A stretch of 64,000 bases of DNA from contig NC_052508.1 of the NCBI RefSeq assembly GCF_014356525.2, positions 57,635,441-57,699,440 on the forward strand, read 5' to 3'. The position numbers were made by a program, and so were the translations under genes. Source of the DNA: Nilaparvata lugens (lineage: Eukaryota > Arthropoda > Insecta > Hemiptera > Delphacidae). How positions within the stretch are numbered: the first letter of the stretch is position 1; every line of letters starts with the position of its first letter. A model generated the notes under the pieces. That model worked only from the letters and a program-made list of their open reading frames with translations. It searched no databases and had not been told where the DNA came from. Shown here piece by piece: positions 45,901 to 56,500 of this stretch.

Positions 45901-47666
45901 TGAGAATGATGTTTAAGCATCTATTCAATTGGAAATGCTAGCAACGTGGGACGTACTTTTTTGATATTCTCGAATGAACGAATTGAGAAATAATAAACAT
46001 GGAATACTATTAAAAGCTATGGAATGCCATCAAGAAGATTCTAAAGCAGATCGAACCTTGAAATTATAGACTTACAATATACAGGGTGATTCAAAAAGAA
46101 TACCACAACTTTGAAAATCTGTATTTAATCAAGGAAACATAATAGAAACTTAGGTTATAAATCAAAATGAAGAGTATCAAATAAGGTTTTTCTCCACTAG
46201 CAAACAAGTTCACAAATGACCAATGTGACCCCCTCCAGACACTCGAGTGATGTCAATACGATACTCGAACCCGTTGCACACCCTCAGTAGCATATCGGGC
46301 GTAACAGTTTGTATAGCTGCTGTTATTTTTTGTTTGAGCTCCTCAATTTTAGCTGGTAGAGGCGGTCGATACACCTCATTTTTAACGTACCCCCATAGAA
46401 AAAAATCTCAGGGGGTGAGGTCAGGGCTTTTTGGAGACCAGTGATGAAGTGCTCTGTCTCGAGCTGCTTAGCAGCCTATCCATTGCCTCGGATAGTTTTC
46501 ATTCAAATAGGCACGAACAGATGAGTGCCAATGGGACTAAATAAGGAACTAAAAAACTTCAGAGCTTCCTCAAATTGATGACAGATAGTGCTTTACTCTC
46601 TCCGTTCATTCTTTGCAGAGTTATCAATTTTCAAAGTTGTGGTATTCTTTTTGAATCACGGTGTATATCTTGAAGTCCATTTTGTAATTATTAAATATAT
46701 GAAAGGAAATGATTTTCTTATTTAGCTCATAAGATATGTGAGAGGTTTTCTTAACAATGTTGCCCACGTAAGCCAGCAAATAGGAAGTATAATAATAAAA
46801 GATAAATGAAGAGTCTTCATTTCTACTCAGAGACATAGAGTCAGATTAAAACTACTATAACAGTGATTATAAAGCAAACCAAAATTTATTACTGACGGTC
46901 TTCCAACCATACGGAGTGCAAAACTCTTGCAAATTGATCTTACGAATACTCAGCAACGTTTGTCAGACTGCCACCAAGCATCCAATTGACAAAAACAAAT
47001 GTGAGAATTATCAGTAGGTCTATAGATGAAATAATTTAGTACATTAGTTAATTACCCTACAGTACCGTCAATCCAAGCAAACGCAGGTGGTTTATAACTT
47101 GGAGCTTACATAAGAAAAGATTGTAAGTTACATTTATTTATAAATTCAAATGTCATATTCATTTTGACAATACGGCAAGATAAGAAATTTGAACTGTAGT
47201 GGATCTATCAGAAGCTTAATCAAGCAGCTAGATTTGAATCCAATATTATGATTGAAGTATAACTTTGATAGTAAGTTTACGGTACCATAATAAAAGGTAC
47301 AGTATTGACTTTTGACATTAGAGATGGAGGTTATTTTATCGAAAGATCATAAACTAACATATTTTAGGGCACAATATAAAAGAATAACTATTGGATTGTT
47401 TTATAATGTAGAATAAATTAAAATGTTATTCACCCAAATGTAATTAATTATTAATATCAAGAGCAATAACCTCTTACCTTGTCCTTCACTTTACGTTTTT
47501 TGCCAGCTGGTTTCCGGTCATCAGCAGAATTGGTGAGTTTATCAAAAGGTGGCTCTTCGGCTGTTCTAAACCCGAAAATGAATACTAGAACTGCCAAAAT
47601 AATGACAAAACCCACAGCAATGCCATGAAATGCAAACTGAGTGCCAACCACCTCTGATAATTCCAT
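27921..47666 (-). CDS. Lysine-rich single-pass membrane protein, LYRIC/metadherin-like
   Basis: Exons: 47666-47478, about 39970 (or 39906)-39613, 38174-38106, 36760-36604, 34826-34639, 29624-29562 and 27997-27921. With the 39970 acceptor all phases close and the protein is about 366 residues; the 39906 acceptor leaves a phase gap. The N-terminus has a membrane segment FAFHGIAVGFVIILAVLVFI, followed by KKRKVKDK. The rest is charged and low-complexity: a KNALKENKNIKENKN stretch, GEWEQASYRKDKKKK, DSPAKKKKATKALAEP, SAAKKKKKKPAK and a C-terminus WKEPKTSKKSNSKKKVRKE. An N-terminal anchor with Lys-rich blocks and a basic tail fits LYRIC/metadherin (ER and nuclear envelope adaptor). Ribosome-binding-protein-like or triadin-like proteins are the alternatives. 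Homology is weak by eye; the exon chain itself is well supported by phase. Confidence 0.6.
28261..28462. mobile_element. Hairpin element with 80-bp arms, copy 2
   Basis: Sister of 26585-26785, copied by the 1.67-kb duplication. It has a few substitutions and one extra base in the loop. Confidence 0.8.
29985..30085. repeat. Tandem 48-bp repeat
   Basis: GACCTAGCTACCTACAATCT followed by CAATAACAGGTGA occurs twice in a row. In block B it occurs at about 33004 and 33112, spaced about 107 bases apart, so the array was rearranged after or during duplication. Confidence 0.8.
30390..31111 (+). pseudogene. Dead LINE reverse transcriptase fragment, block A
   Basis: Broken plus-strand frames encode YVDYKQAFDSI, a GFRQGDILSAMLF-like piece, YMVYGDDVVLIAKN and LRTKTLS-type thumb sequence. 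These are the RT motifs of an RTE-type non-LTR element, with the catalytic pair in YGDD. Stops and frameshifts are numerous. Its right end is cut by the element at 31115. Confidence 0.75.
31115..31959. mobile_element. 845-bp PIF/Harbinger-like element with TTA target duplication
   Basis: GGCCGGTTACAGAGCTCGAC at 31115 pairs with its complement ending at 31959; pairing continues for at least 33 bases. TTA flanks both sides (31112-31114 and 31960-31962). A second internal copy of the right terminus lies near 31857. There is no transposase frame, so it is non-autonomous. Confidence 0.75.
32533..32594 (-). pseudogene. Frameshifted duplicate of a LYRIC-like internal exon
   Basis: Copy of exon 29624-29562 inside the duplicated block 31963-34205. 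It is 62 instead of 63 bases: one base is missing in the IAFDEL codons, and the frame then runs into TAG. Splice sites look intact. Inclusion would truncate the protein, so it must be skipped or used as a poison exon. Confidence 0.75.
33480..34610 (+). pseudogene. Dead LINE reverse transcriptase fragment, block B
   Basis: Homologous to 30390-31111 and reaches the LINE 3' end: RRLSWLGHVERMSDSRAVKR, GRPRKRWLEDV and GWRRKAADREEWR, then stop. The same stop after AFDSI is present in both blocks, so the LINE was dead before it was duplicated. The 3' end is followed by TGGAGTAAAGTAAGTAG, an RTE-like tail. Confidence 0.8.
34910..35280. other. Intron sequence, LYRIC-like gene, with no exon seen
   Basis: AT-rich and without strong features between exon 34826-34639 and the SINE head at 35281. 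Confidence 0.35.
35281..35375 (-). mobile_element. tRNA-derived SINE head, second family
   Basis: On the minus strand from 35375: an A-box-like GTTAGCAGAGTGGACTAAGG, then a B-box-like GTGTTCTATTCCC and CGGTAGGCATGAA. The plus-strand sequence at 49231-49281 shares the B-box half. It is related to a tRNA but lacks a complete cloverleaf. Confidence 0.65.
35392..35496. repeat. Inverted repeat, 20-bp arms
   Basis: AAAGAATAACTTAATTTGAG at the left and CTCAAATTAAGTTATTCTTT at the right are exact complements, separated by about 60 bases. Confidence 0.8.
35990..36230. repeat. Two facing hairpins built on AACCAGGTTTCATG
   Basis: AACCAGGTTTCATGGCAA and its complement occur four times in alternating orientation, and CAGCTGA-GTGGCAGG lies between them. 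The flanking TTCAAAAACACTT is repeated. The structure is two related short fold-back elements side by side in a LYRIC-like intron. Confidence 0.75.
36488..36626. repeat. Local duplication of an exon end with its splice donor
   Basis: About 60 bases, TTTTAAAACTATTGATGGCA through TTTGTCTTTCTTGGCGA, are repeated with a period of about 79. The right copy contains the 3' end and donor of the LYRIC-like exon 36760-36604; the left copy repeats the same end and donor just inside the intron. Confidence 0.85.
36800..38105. other. Intron sequence with a LINE-like tail
   Basis: No exon recognised between 36760 and 38106. Around 37655-37685 the run TTAAATAAATAAATAAATG looks like the tail of a non-LTR retrotransposon. 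Confidence 0.4.
38508..39009. mobile_element. 502-bp mariner-like MITE with TA target duplication
   Basis: CACCCTGTCCCACGAAGAGG at 38508 pairs with CGTGGGACACGGTG at 39009 and the arms continue for about 130 bases. TA flanks both ends (38506-38507 and 39010-39011). An extra copy of part of the left arm lies inside at about 38735-38830. Confidence 0.85.
40029..40840. repeat. Long repeat-like block ending in 12-bp inverted termini
   Basis: Starts ACTTTCCTTGCC and ends GGCAAGGAAAGT. It contains a GT-rich tract near 40168-40200 and is more GC-rich and ordered than its surroundings, with recurring sentences such as GATTTTGATCAAATTCATAC. There is no coding frame, and only one copy lies in the window, so its repeat nature is inferred. 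Confidence 0.5.
40168..40202. repeat. GT-rich microsatellite
   Basis: Imperfect TATG/TGTG run inside the repeat-like block at 40029-40840. Confidence 0.8.
40860..44280. other. Long LYRIC-like intron, mostly unexplained
   Basis: AT-rich with no supported exon. A relatively GC-rich 96-codon plus-strand frame at 42887-43177 has no recognised domain. A 60-bp direct duplication occurs at about 43263-43325 and 43388-43450. Confidence 0.4.
44455..44760 (+). repeat. LINE-like scrap and short direct repeat
   Basis: The plus frame reads FHNYNTRGRNLPNHPTRQ, a pattern common near the C-terminal end of insect non-LTR reverse transcriptases. After its stop, ATTCTGTGAATGGGGTTTAC occurs twice (about 44669 and 44712). 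Confidence 0.4.
45040..45860 (+). repeat. GC-rich block with degenerate 85-100-bp tandem repeats
   Basis: The motif CCGTCTCTGGAAGTAG or near variants recurs at about 45114, 45199, 45295, 45380 and 45463, each preceded by a GAC-TGTGGGA-like string. The block is far richer in G+C than its surroundings. Such arrays are typical of 5' untranslated promoter regions of insect LINEs; no open frame follows, so it would be a truncated element. Confidence 0.5.
46082..46663 (-). mobile_element. Internally deleted Tc1/mariner-like transposon, TA target duplication
   Basis: CAGGGTGATTCAAAAAGAAT at 46082 pairs with its complement at 46663 (one base different); about 37 bases pair, and TA flanks both ends. 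The minus strand encodes the transposase C-terminal part: WSPKSPDLTP, a stop, DFFLWGYVKNEVY, EELKQKITAAIQTVTPDML and GGGHIGHL. SPDLTP..DFFLWG holds a catalytic aspartate region of DD34D/E enzymes. The N-terminal two thirds are missing. Confidence 0.85.
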
Positions 47667-48720
47667 ATTCAACAGTTTATGTCAACAGCACAGTAAACAC
47701 ACAGCAAACAGAACTAATCTCATCTGCGAGATTACTTTCTTCACTAGCAAGCAAAGCAAGCCAGATTGGCCAGATGATCCACATCTATCAGTTGATGACA
47801 AGACAAAATGACGTCACATACAATTGCTACGTTTGCATTTTGGCAATTATAAACAAAACATTATTTAGATAATTTACAAAATATTACTTTGATATTCTAT
47901 TTTGAAAAATTATACTCGATTTAGATTGAGCTTATCGAAAAATCAGTTTGCTCCATCTTCTGAAATATTCAAGTCATGATTCCTGGAAGTCGATTGGTCA
48001 TTGATAAATATTATTATGAGTAAAAATTCAAAAAAACAATTGAAATTTTCAAAATTTGATCATTGAAAAAATTATATTTGCTTCAAGATCATTCAAGAAA
48101 CACTCTGAAATTGTAGTTTTGTTGTGTTGGTACATGTAAGTACCAACTGACGCGGGAAATTTTGTTTGTTCGTTTCAGATGATTGGATTAAAAATTGACA
48201 ATGTAGCTTATTATTTCTACTACTCGTACATAGAGATTTAAGAATTTACAATATCAATATATTGTTTTTCATGTTATTTAAAGCACTATTGAATTAGCAA
48301 ATTATCTTCAAAATGGATTATAAAACTTAACTTACATTACAATTTACAAAGTCTTCTGAATAATCTGTACGGTAGCAATAATGATGACAGCCGTTGAAAT
48401 CATGACGTGAGGATCACTCCAAAACAAAACTTTGAGTATACCGTTAGCTTTTTTATTCGTTCAAGTAGTATTAAATTAATGTGCCGTATAAGTAATGAGG
48501 AATATCTCATCCAGAATTTGACCGTACCTATCTACTATAGACTTCCATAATTTTTTTCTGTTAGAAAGGCATTTAATAGGTAGGTAATCATTTTTCAAGC
48601 TAATTTGCTTCATTTTGATTGAAGGATATTTTCCAGTATAAATTACCGTACCGGTATAGAAAAATTGAAAATGGAAGTAAATATATAGTCAAAAAATTAA
48701 TCAAGTGCTACTTATGATTT
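47667..48720. other. Region upstream of the LYRIC-like start codon
   Basis: Minus-strand 5' untranslated region and promoter should lie here. No TATA box or initiator stands out and no other gene is supported. Confidence 0.35.
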
Positions 48721-48779
48721 TTGAATAGGTGCTAACGTTTAAGTGCCAGACCGCTATGTGCTCTGCATGTTATTCATTA

Positions 48780-49290
48780 AATTGCCGACCAGATTAGCAG
48801 AGACAACTAATGACTAGACCACACTCTTGCCGAGTCACTCGTCTAATAGCTAACTTGAGCGACTCGCCAATGCAATGTGGGCAGAATACGAGTGCCGTCT
48901 TCAAGATCAGTGGTAGGGAGCCACTTGCATTCGCTCGTCTAAAGCCCAGGCCACACCAAACTCGCTCCTGCGGCGGTAGCGAAGTTTAAAAACTTGCTTT
49001 CCATTTTATTAAATTGAGCAGGCTACACCGAGCTCGCTCCCGCAGAGGGAGTACCTCGGCGGTAGTTTCACTTCGCCGTTCCAGGCGAACTTTTGAAACG
49101 TCTGAGCGAAGGCAAACCGACCCGAGTGAAGGCAAGCGGTGGCGTAGTAGCCATCCACACTCTCGCGCCCGTCGTCATTTGCACCCACTCGGCATGAGTG
49201 TGGCACCGGCATAAGGCGTTGCACCCTTCAGTCTGGTAGCGCTACATGGTCGTGGGTTCTAATCCCGCTGGTAGGCATGAACGTTTGATC
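48780..49290. repeat. GC-rich composite repeat island with SINE-like end
   Basis: Contains two related segments, CCACACCAAACTCGCTCCTG and CTACACCGAGCTCGCTCCCG, then GAGTGAAGGCAAGCGGTGGC, which recurs at 738-795. It ends in a B-box-like GGGTTCTAATCCC (49254-49266) and GGTAGGCATGAA shared with the SINE at 35281-35375. It lies between two minus-strand genes. Confidence 0.6.
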
Positions 49291-49761
49291 ATCACATGGG
49301 CATTTGATGACATGAATGTAGAGCTTATGTAATAATAAGCATATGGAGTTCGAAAGTTTGTTCGATAATTTCATGTTACTAATAATTATATGAATTTGGC
49401 AAATTATTTCTTCACTACTATATTATAAATAATAAATCACCAATGAATTTAGAATGAGAATCTATTTCGGATTAACGATCGGTTATCTAAACTTACACTT
49501 TGTTCATGTTTTTCTTTTTGTTTTGGAACGCGTTATTTAGGAGAGATCAAATTTGGTGTCTACCTGTTTTTCTCCTAAACAATATACATGATGATAAGTA
49601 TTCGGTAAATAAATGGATACGGAGTAAATTAATAATTTTTATTAATGAACTCAACTTTGACATGCAATCTAAAAACAGGCATTTCTTCTGTTTCTAAATA
49701 ACAATTATTCTGATAGACAATAACATAATTTTAATTTGGAAGTTCTAGTTCATTTCTTCAT

Positions 49762-49767
49762 GTTTAT
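49762..49767 (-). promoter_or_regulatory. Candidate polyadenylation signal of the dynein gene
   Basis: AATAAA on the minus strand, 83 bases beyond the stop codon at 49850. Confidence 0.5.
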
Positions 49768-49849
49768 TACAATCAGTTATTAATCGTGATAATGGAAGGT
49801 GGATTAAAATAATATTGTGGAAGGTGACTAGCGTGGGAAATTTCTCGAT

Positions 49850-52504
49850 TCAAATCGACAATAATATTCCAACTCCCGCCATTGTCCACTTGGAAGGTTT
49901 TTCCTTGGTTTTTAGATTGAACGTCCAGACATACGTGGGTCCTCGCTGTCGAGTCTTGTAGACAGGACATTCGTAGATGTTCCTTGTTTCCTGTTTGTCC
50001 TGTGTGACGGCGCGAATGAAGAGGACGGGGAGAGTGGGGAAGAGCTCTTTGAGCATTGAGTCGGCCAGGACCCCCGTCTGCATGTCCCAGCGTGCCCCCT
50101 CCACAAACAGCCCGTTGATGTAGGCTCCCTCGCGGGGTGGAGCCGTGAAGTCCTCCTTCTGTTTCCTTGTTACATCGCATTGCAGGCACATCTTATCCAG
50201 AGGCCATTCGTTTCTTCGAGCTGTGCTCTGCATGATTGCTGTTAAAAACGATTGAGGATTGAAGAAACCAGCTAACCAAACCGTTGAAGGTAGAGTGAAA
50301 TCTCCCACCCACTGTTCAAGCTCTTTCAATCGCACCATTAGATCAGCAAACCACGCAGAAAGGCCGAGTAGAGAAGGGTAGGCGCGCTTCATCCAATTCT
50401 CGGGCACTTGATCTAAGAACAGGCTTGTCTCCAGCTCTTCCATATCCAATGTTATAGTCAATTCACCTTTCAAACCCAGACTCAGCTCCTTGAGTGACCG
50501 TCGTATCTCTTTCATCAATATGTTCATTCTCTCGCATTCTTGGAATGCCACCACTGTGTACGGAGTCTTCTCCTCAACTCGTGCCATCATTTCAGAAATA
50601 TTGAAGCCGTCCGGAATCTTGTCGAGAATATCATCGAGTATCTGCCTGACCTTCTCCTCACGAGAAACACCTCCTCCACCTCCAGAACCTGAGTCTCGCG
50701 GTTGTAGCTCGAAAATTGTTCTGAATAGTTTCTCAGACAACATGGTCAAGACTCCTATTTCAGCATTGGGATGCAGTCCGTAAAGTACAGGGCTTTCAGG
50801 CGGCAAAACGTCATCGATGTAGCTGTGGTAGCCGACGTAGTCTGAGTTGGGAGGTGCTGGGAAGCCAGGTGCATAATGCAGGTCACCGTCAACCAGCTCC
50901 GGACACATGTATTCCTGCAGATAGGTGCGACAGAGACGGCGGTCCCAATCGTCAGTTATGTGCCCTCCGTACATGATTTCACCAAACAAGTAGCGCAGAT
51001 CCTCCCATGGCACCTTCGTGTTGTTCTCCAAATAGTTGAAGAGAACGTGCACACTTATTGTCAGATCACCCACATTGAATGGATATGTCCGGTTCCAGCC
51101 TTGTGCACCAAACTTGCGCCGCTCAGCGACCACGGCATGGAAATAGCACAATGAGAATAATATTGCCTTGAATTCAGCTTCCTTCGAGCACATTTCCAAA
51201 GTATCTTGGTTGAAATTATCGAGAGCCTTATGCAGGTTAGCAAGCATTCCTGACGGTGGTTCATTAGTGATTTTGATGGAGGATTCAAGCACTCCCTGTG
51301 GAATAATGTGCATATCTGGTGTTGGTGCCGGCTCAGCCGATATGAACAGTCGATATTCAGAGTGAGGACGCTCAGCACATGCTTCCATCTTCTTCTCTAA
51401 ACTGGGCAGCCATTTACTAACAAGATGTATGTTTTGCAGTATCACCCAGTGGCCTATCCTTGAAGCAAGGTCCATTGTCGATTCAGCAATCAACTCCTGG
51501 CCTTGGCCAAGAGAAATGTTGTGCAAATTCCTGCGGTCTGCAGTGAATCCCAGCTTCTTACCAACCGCCTCAACATCTCGAGTGGGATCAACACCAGGTG
51601 ATAGTATGAAAAACATTGGAACAGTACTGCTCATTTCCTTGTAAGATTTGGAGAACTCAACTGTACGGGCCTCAGTGAATTTTGTACCTAGCTTCTCTTC
51701 AATGAAACAGCGCACAGCATACGTCATTCTGTCAGGCCTCATTGATCGCATCATACACAGACGCTGCAATGCTGACTTATTCTTCCATTCTTGTGGGAAT
51801 TTTTCTCGTTCTGGGGACTCACCCTCTATGAACTTCTTCCAACGATTTGCAGAGCCTTCGATATCTTTATCCAAACTTTTGAAAGCATCCATCAATACAA
51901 GAGCCTTGATGCCTCCCCACAGTTGGTTAGTGAGGAAGCTTACAGGACTAGTAAGGTTTGCAACATAGGGGAACCTTAGCAAGAAGTCAAGCTCCTCTTC
52001 TTTTATTTCACCTGAGGAGAGCAGAATTTGGATAGTCATCTGCGCAAGGAAAATGAGTTTATCGCTTTCAAACAAACCGCGGCTGGTGTACATGAAGACA
52101 GAAAACGTGATGCAATCTATGAGATTGTCGACTCTCACTGAAAGTTCCAAGGCTTGCTCGGCTTTCGCTATGGCTTGCTGAAAGACTACACTGAATGCCT
52201 TGAGGGAGAACTGGTAGATGGGATTGATTTTGTGTAAATCGTTGAGAATGAAATAGAGGATGGAGGCACGCCTTGCCGCTGGCCTGTACATCTCTCTGGC
52301 CAGGTCTATCTTCACGCCCGTATCCTTGGTTTCGGTCACTTTGTGCTCTATCTCATCGGCCGTCTTCTTTGTCTGTTCCAGTCTCAATACAAGCTCTTTG
52401 TCGTTGAGAATATCCGGTCCAGCCGATGCCAGTCTCATCAGTAAATCGTCTTCCAACTGTTTCAACGTGATTTTAAACGTGTTCTGCTGTGTTGTTAGAT
52501 CAGC
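49850..52504 (-). CDS. Dynein heavy chain terminal exon (AAA6 and C-terminal domain)
   Basis: A single 2655-base exon of 884 codons plus stop, starting after a CTAG acceptor with [11 protein letters not shown]. It covers the region after AAA5 to the end of the chain: [50 protein letters not shown] and [14 protein letters not shown] (AAA6), then the C-terminal domain with [58 protein letters not shown] and a final [14 protein letters not shown] five-glycine run near DSGSGGGGG is an oddity. It is by far the longest open frame of the window and joins in phase with eight upstream exons. Wording of these motifs fits the beta-type outer-arm chains DNAH9/11/17 (fly Dhc93AB), which power ciliary and sperm motility. 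Confidence 0.93.
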   Translation of the reverse strand, partial: ADLTTQQNTFKITLKQLEDDLLMRLASAGPDILNDKELVLRLEQTKKTADEIEHKVTETKDTGVKIDLAREMYRPAARRASILYFILNDLHKINPIYQFSLKAFSVVFQQAIAKAEQALELSVRVDNLIDCITFSVFMYTSRGLFESDKLIFLAQMTIQILLSSGEIKEEELDFLLRFPYVANLTSPVSFLTNQLWGGIKALVLMDAFKSLDKDIEGSANRWKKFIEGESPEREKFPQEWKNKSALQRLCMMRSMRPDRMTYAVRCFIEEKLGTKFTEARTVEFSKSYKEMSSTVPMFFILSPGVDPTRDVEAVGKKLGFTADRRNLHNISLGQGQELIAESTMDLASRIGHWVILQNIHLVSKWLPSLEKKMEACAERPHSEYRLFISAEPAPTPDMHIIPQGVLESSIKITNEPPSGMLANLHKALDNFNQDTLEMCSKEAEFKAILFSLCYFHAVVAERRKFGAQGWNRTYPFNVGDLTISVHVLFNYLENNTKVPWEDLRYLFGEIMYGGHITDDWDRRLCRTYLQEYMCPELVDGDLHYAPGFPAPPNSDYVGYHSYIDDVLPPESPVLYGLHPNAEIGVLTMLSEKLFRTIFELQPRDSGSGGGGGVSREEKVRQILDDILDKIPDGFNISEMMARVEEKTPYTVVAFQECERMNILMKEIRRSLKELSLGLKGELTITLDMEELETSLFLDQVPENWMKRAYPSLLGLSAWFADLMVRLKELEQWVGDFTLPSTVWLAGFFNPQSFLTAIMQSTARRNEWPLDKMCLQCDVTRKQKEDFTAPPREGAYINGLFVEGARWDMQTGVLADSMLKELFPTLPVLFIRAVTQDKQETRNIYECPVYKTRQRGPTYVWTFNLKTKEKPSKWTMAGVGILLSI

Positions 52505-52696
52505 CTAGAACAGAAAAAGAATTGGTTTCAAGGATAAAATTTTAGGTATTGAAAACAAAGCCTATCATAAAAATAAACGAATAATGAATCAAGGAGTTTA
52601 TTTCTGGTAGTTTGAAAAAAAAATATATATATACAGTATATGCATATGCACTCATAGGCCAATACAAAAATTAAAAACATTCAAAGAATCAATAAC

Positions 52697-52922
52697 TTGT
52701 TTGGCCTATGTGGCCGGGAGACATTGCTGTGTCCGGCCTGCAAAAACTGAGCTTCAAATTCAGAGTTTAAAATCGACTCATAATGTAATGCACAATAACA
52801 CTTTCATTTTAAGGTTGGAAATTCATTCGTAATCTTGCCTTTGATATTTCTTCATGAAAAATTCACTTCCAAAAAAAACTTTTTGTTCTTAAACCTTTGG
52901 AACTATTTGATTAACACATATA
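52697..52922 (+). repeat. Dispersed 230-bp repeat, copy 2
   Basis: Sister of 13266-13492, sharing order and most bases. It lies in the dynein intron between the terminal exon and 53576. Start GGCCTATGTGGCCGGGA contains a short inverted repeat. Confidence 0.8.
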
Positions 52923-53575
52923 AAACATAAAATTTGTTCAAAAATGAGATAAATATTACATTTTGTTATAAAACTGGGAATTTAAAATTTTAATTTAAAG
53001 TTTGAAAACTTAAATGTTTGATGTAGGGAATGGAACAAGTATGACTATGATATATGTAATAGTTTATCAATGAGGCACATCAATATAGATGAACTCATTA
53101 GCAAGTTACATAATATATTTTTGAACATTCAATGTTTTGCCGTCCTTATAAATCTGAATGACATCCCTCGTAAAAAAATAGGGGAATATGATCACACACT
53201 TTTTTCTCCCTGCAAAGTATCCTATTGATTCCCAAAATAATATATCAATCTAAATTCATACCAATCGAATTGTGTGAAAAATATTTGAAGTATTTAAAAA
53301 ATAAAATAACATGAATGTAAACACGTGACTGACAGTTCAAATCTATTACAGGTAGACAGTTGGAGGAGCAAATAATAAATAAATTAAAAGGGATTTTTTG
53401 AACTACCTATCTTACATATTCCTCCAATAAGCTTATAGATGAAAATAAATCAAAACTTTAATAACGAACGAATCGTTAAATCGTTAATCGTATCGTTAAA
53501 TCGTTAATCTTATCTGAAACGAACAGATGAAAGTCGAGAAGTTTTTGTAAAATTTGAATTTGTTAAGAGACCAAC
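52923..53575. other. Dynein intron, no further element seen
   Basis: AT-rich. A three-fold repeat of ATCGTTAAATCGTTAATC-like units occurs at 53470-53512. Confidence 0.4.
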
Positions 53576-56500
53576 CTTGAGAGTTTCCAGGTCAGGTCTC
53601 TCGGCTTTGACCACTTCAGCAAGCAGCTGCTCTTCCAAGCCATCCTTTGTAACAGTGAAGTTGATGAGAGTTGTTTGCGCCTGCATTTCTGGTTTGTAAT
53701 GAGGATTTGCCAATTTTGTGTGCAGGATGAGACGGAAGTTCATATTGAAGTCAACCTCCTTATCACCAATTTTCACAATTCTGAGAGCAAAACCATTCAT
53801 AAATTAGTTATTACCCAGATAATAATGTATTTCGTCAGAAAAAGTATGTTAAAAAAGTGAAATGTTTACTTGGTGACATACAGTGCAAATATAAGGCGCA
53901 GAACATACAAAACTGGAAGAATGGCCAATTGCATACATCAAATAATAATTTTCTCGGAGTAACTTACAATGAATCAATTCAATAAAGTTTACTTTGATCT
54001 GTTGTAAAAATGAAAATTTGTTGTGTAGAATTCAAAAGATGTGTTTAAAATGAGAGCCATCAGTATTTGGTAAAATATGAAAAAGGTTTTAAAAAGTAAA
54101 CGATGAACAAAAACAGCTCTCTCATATTACAACTAAAAGAAGAGTTCAAACTACAATGGAAACTCAACTAAAGTGGACATCAGTGATAGTCAAATATACA
54201 AACGCATAATCACAATAAATACTATTTTCAATCTTGGTCAATCAATAGTACTTCAATAGAATATCATTCAAAAGATATTATAATCATACTTGTACTTTCT
54301 CAACCAATAGTAATTTCATTACAAATTTCCACCTTCACACTACTGTAGTCCATTAGTGGGTAGGCTAGCCTACTATCTATTTCTCTATGGTGTGGTGAAC
54401 GTATTCATGGGTTTTCAATGCTTCATTGATTTCTTGACTTGTCAAAAAATATTTTGAAATTTCTGTCGTGAATATCAACGGCAATCAACATTTGAGTTGA
54501 GTGAAATATAATTCATTCATAGCAAACACTCTTCCCCGTGAGGGGTTGCTAGTCCTCCATCGGGTGCCTCCCCAGGTGGCGGATAGGGGAATGCCTCCCA
54601 GATATGGGTGGTACCGGTGAAATAAAATAGCCGGGGTGGACCAAAACTAGCAAAACGGCCAACGGCCTCGAAGGCGGATGAGGAGAAATCCCAACGGCGG
54701 AGAGGGCGGAAGAGCCTAGGGAGTTAACCCGAATCAAATCCAGGGTAGGTTACACTCTGTGAGCTGAGGTGGAAGCGAGAGCCTAGGAGATGGCAACTCT
54801 AAACAAAAGTCCCTGGTCCTCCAGGTTGGGGGTTGGTCGAGGTGTTAACTGCTCTTCACCGTAAAAAGCTTTTTGTTGAGAAACTTACACAACAGCCTCG
54901 GACGGATCGGAATTCAGGAAAAACAAATAGGCAATCGAAAAGAAATAATAATGATTTGGTACTCGGAACGTGGAATGTGAGAACAATGTTAAGGGCAGGT
55001 AGAATGAGTGAAATTGCAGAGGAGATTCTGAAATATCAATTTGATTTGGTAGCACTCCAAGAAGTGAGATGGCGAGGACAAGGCAGAATTGATAAGAGGA
55101 ACTTCTCTCTCTCTTATATAGTGGCCATGAGCAAAGGTCTGGAGCATTTGGAACAGGATTCATTTTGTCAAAGAAGTTGAGGAGAGCCCAGATAGAATTT
55201 GAAGCACTTAATGAAAGAATTTGCAGAGTGCGCCTCAGAGGTAAATTTAGAAATGTATCAATTCTATCTATACATGCACCCACAAACGAAAAAGATATAG
55301 CAATCAAGGAAGACTTCTATGAACAGTTGGAATCAGCATGTGCTGGGATATGTAAATACGATCAATTGATCATTATGGGTGACTTCAATGCACAGGTTGG
55401 GAAGGAAAGTTATCTTGAGCAAGTGGCTGGAAAACATACCTTACATGAGAAAACTAATGAGAATGGATTTCTACTCAGCCAGTTCGCAATGAGAAACAAG
55501 ATGCAGATAAGAAGCACTCAATTCCCACACAAAAAAATCCATCTCGGCACTTGGAAATCACCAGACTCGATAACAGTGAATCAAATTGACCATGTACTTG
55601 TGGACTCTCGGAATACTTCATCAATTATTGATGTAAGGAGTTGTAGAGGTCCTAATTGTGACTCAGATCACTTCATTGTCAAAGCAGTGGTTAGGCAGAG
55701 ACTGTCAATGATGAAAATACATAAAGTCACAAGTAAGAGATGGGATGTCGAAAAACTTAAAAATCAACAGAATCGAAATGACTACATTAGACTTGTTCAG
55801 ATTAAAACCAGAGACATGTTAGGCTCAGATGGGATTGAAGAAGTATGGTCCAAACTAGCCACTGGCTTGAAAGAAGCAGCAGATGAAGCGATCGGTGAAA
55901 AGAGATGGGTGAGAAACGAGAAATGGTTCGACGATGAGTGCAGAGAAGTAATAAGAGAGAAGAATGAGGCAAGAGCTCGGATGATTCAAAGGGAGACTAG
56001 ACGCAACTGTGAGGAGTACAAGCAGAAACGCGCGATATCCAATAAAACATGTAAAAGAAAGAAAAGAGAGGCAATGAAGAATCAATTGGGAGAAATAGAG
56101 TGCTTGTACAGACAACATGAAACACAGAAGTTTTACAGTGCTATGAAGAAAATTAATAGAGAATATAGGCACAAAATTAGCTCCTGCAAAGACAAAAGAG
56201 GAAAAGTTATAAGTGAAGCGGACAATGTAATGGAGAGGTGGGCAGAACACTTTGAAGAACTGCTAACATCAGCAGAGACCAATGAAGATGAGGGTGGTCG
56301 AAACGGGGATGAGGAACCACCAATCAACACAGATGATGTACCAGAGCCAACATATGAGGAAATAGAGGCTATTGTTAAGCAGCTCAAAAATGGCAAAGCA
56401 GCTGGGGAAGATAATATACCTCCTGAAATGATAAAATACGCTAGTCATTTCACAGTGCGGAACATACATGAGCTTATATGTATGATTTGGAGGAAAGAAG

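Noticed and set aside
50490..52508. Plus-strand frames opposite the dynein terminal exon
   Set aside because: Shadows of a strongly conserved 2.65-kb minus-strand exon.
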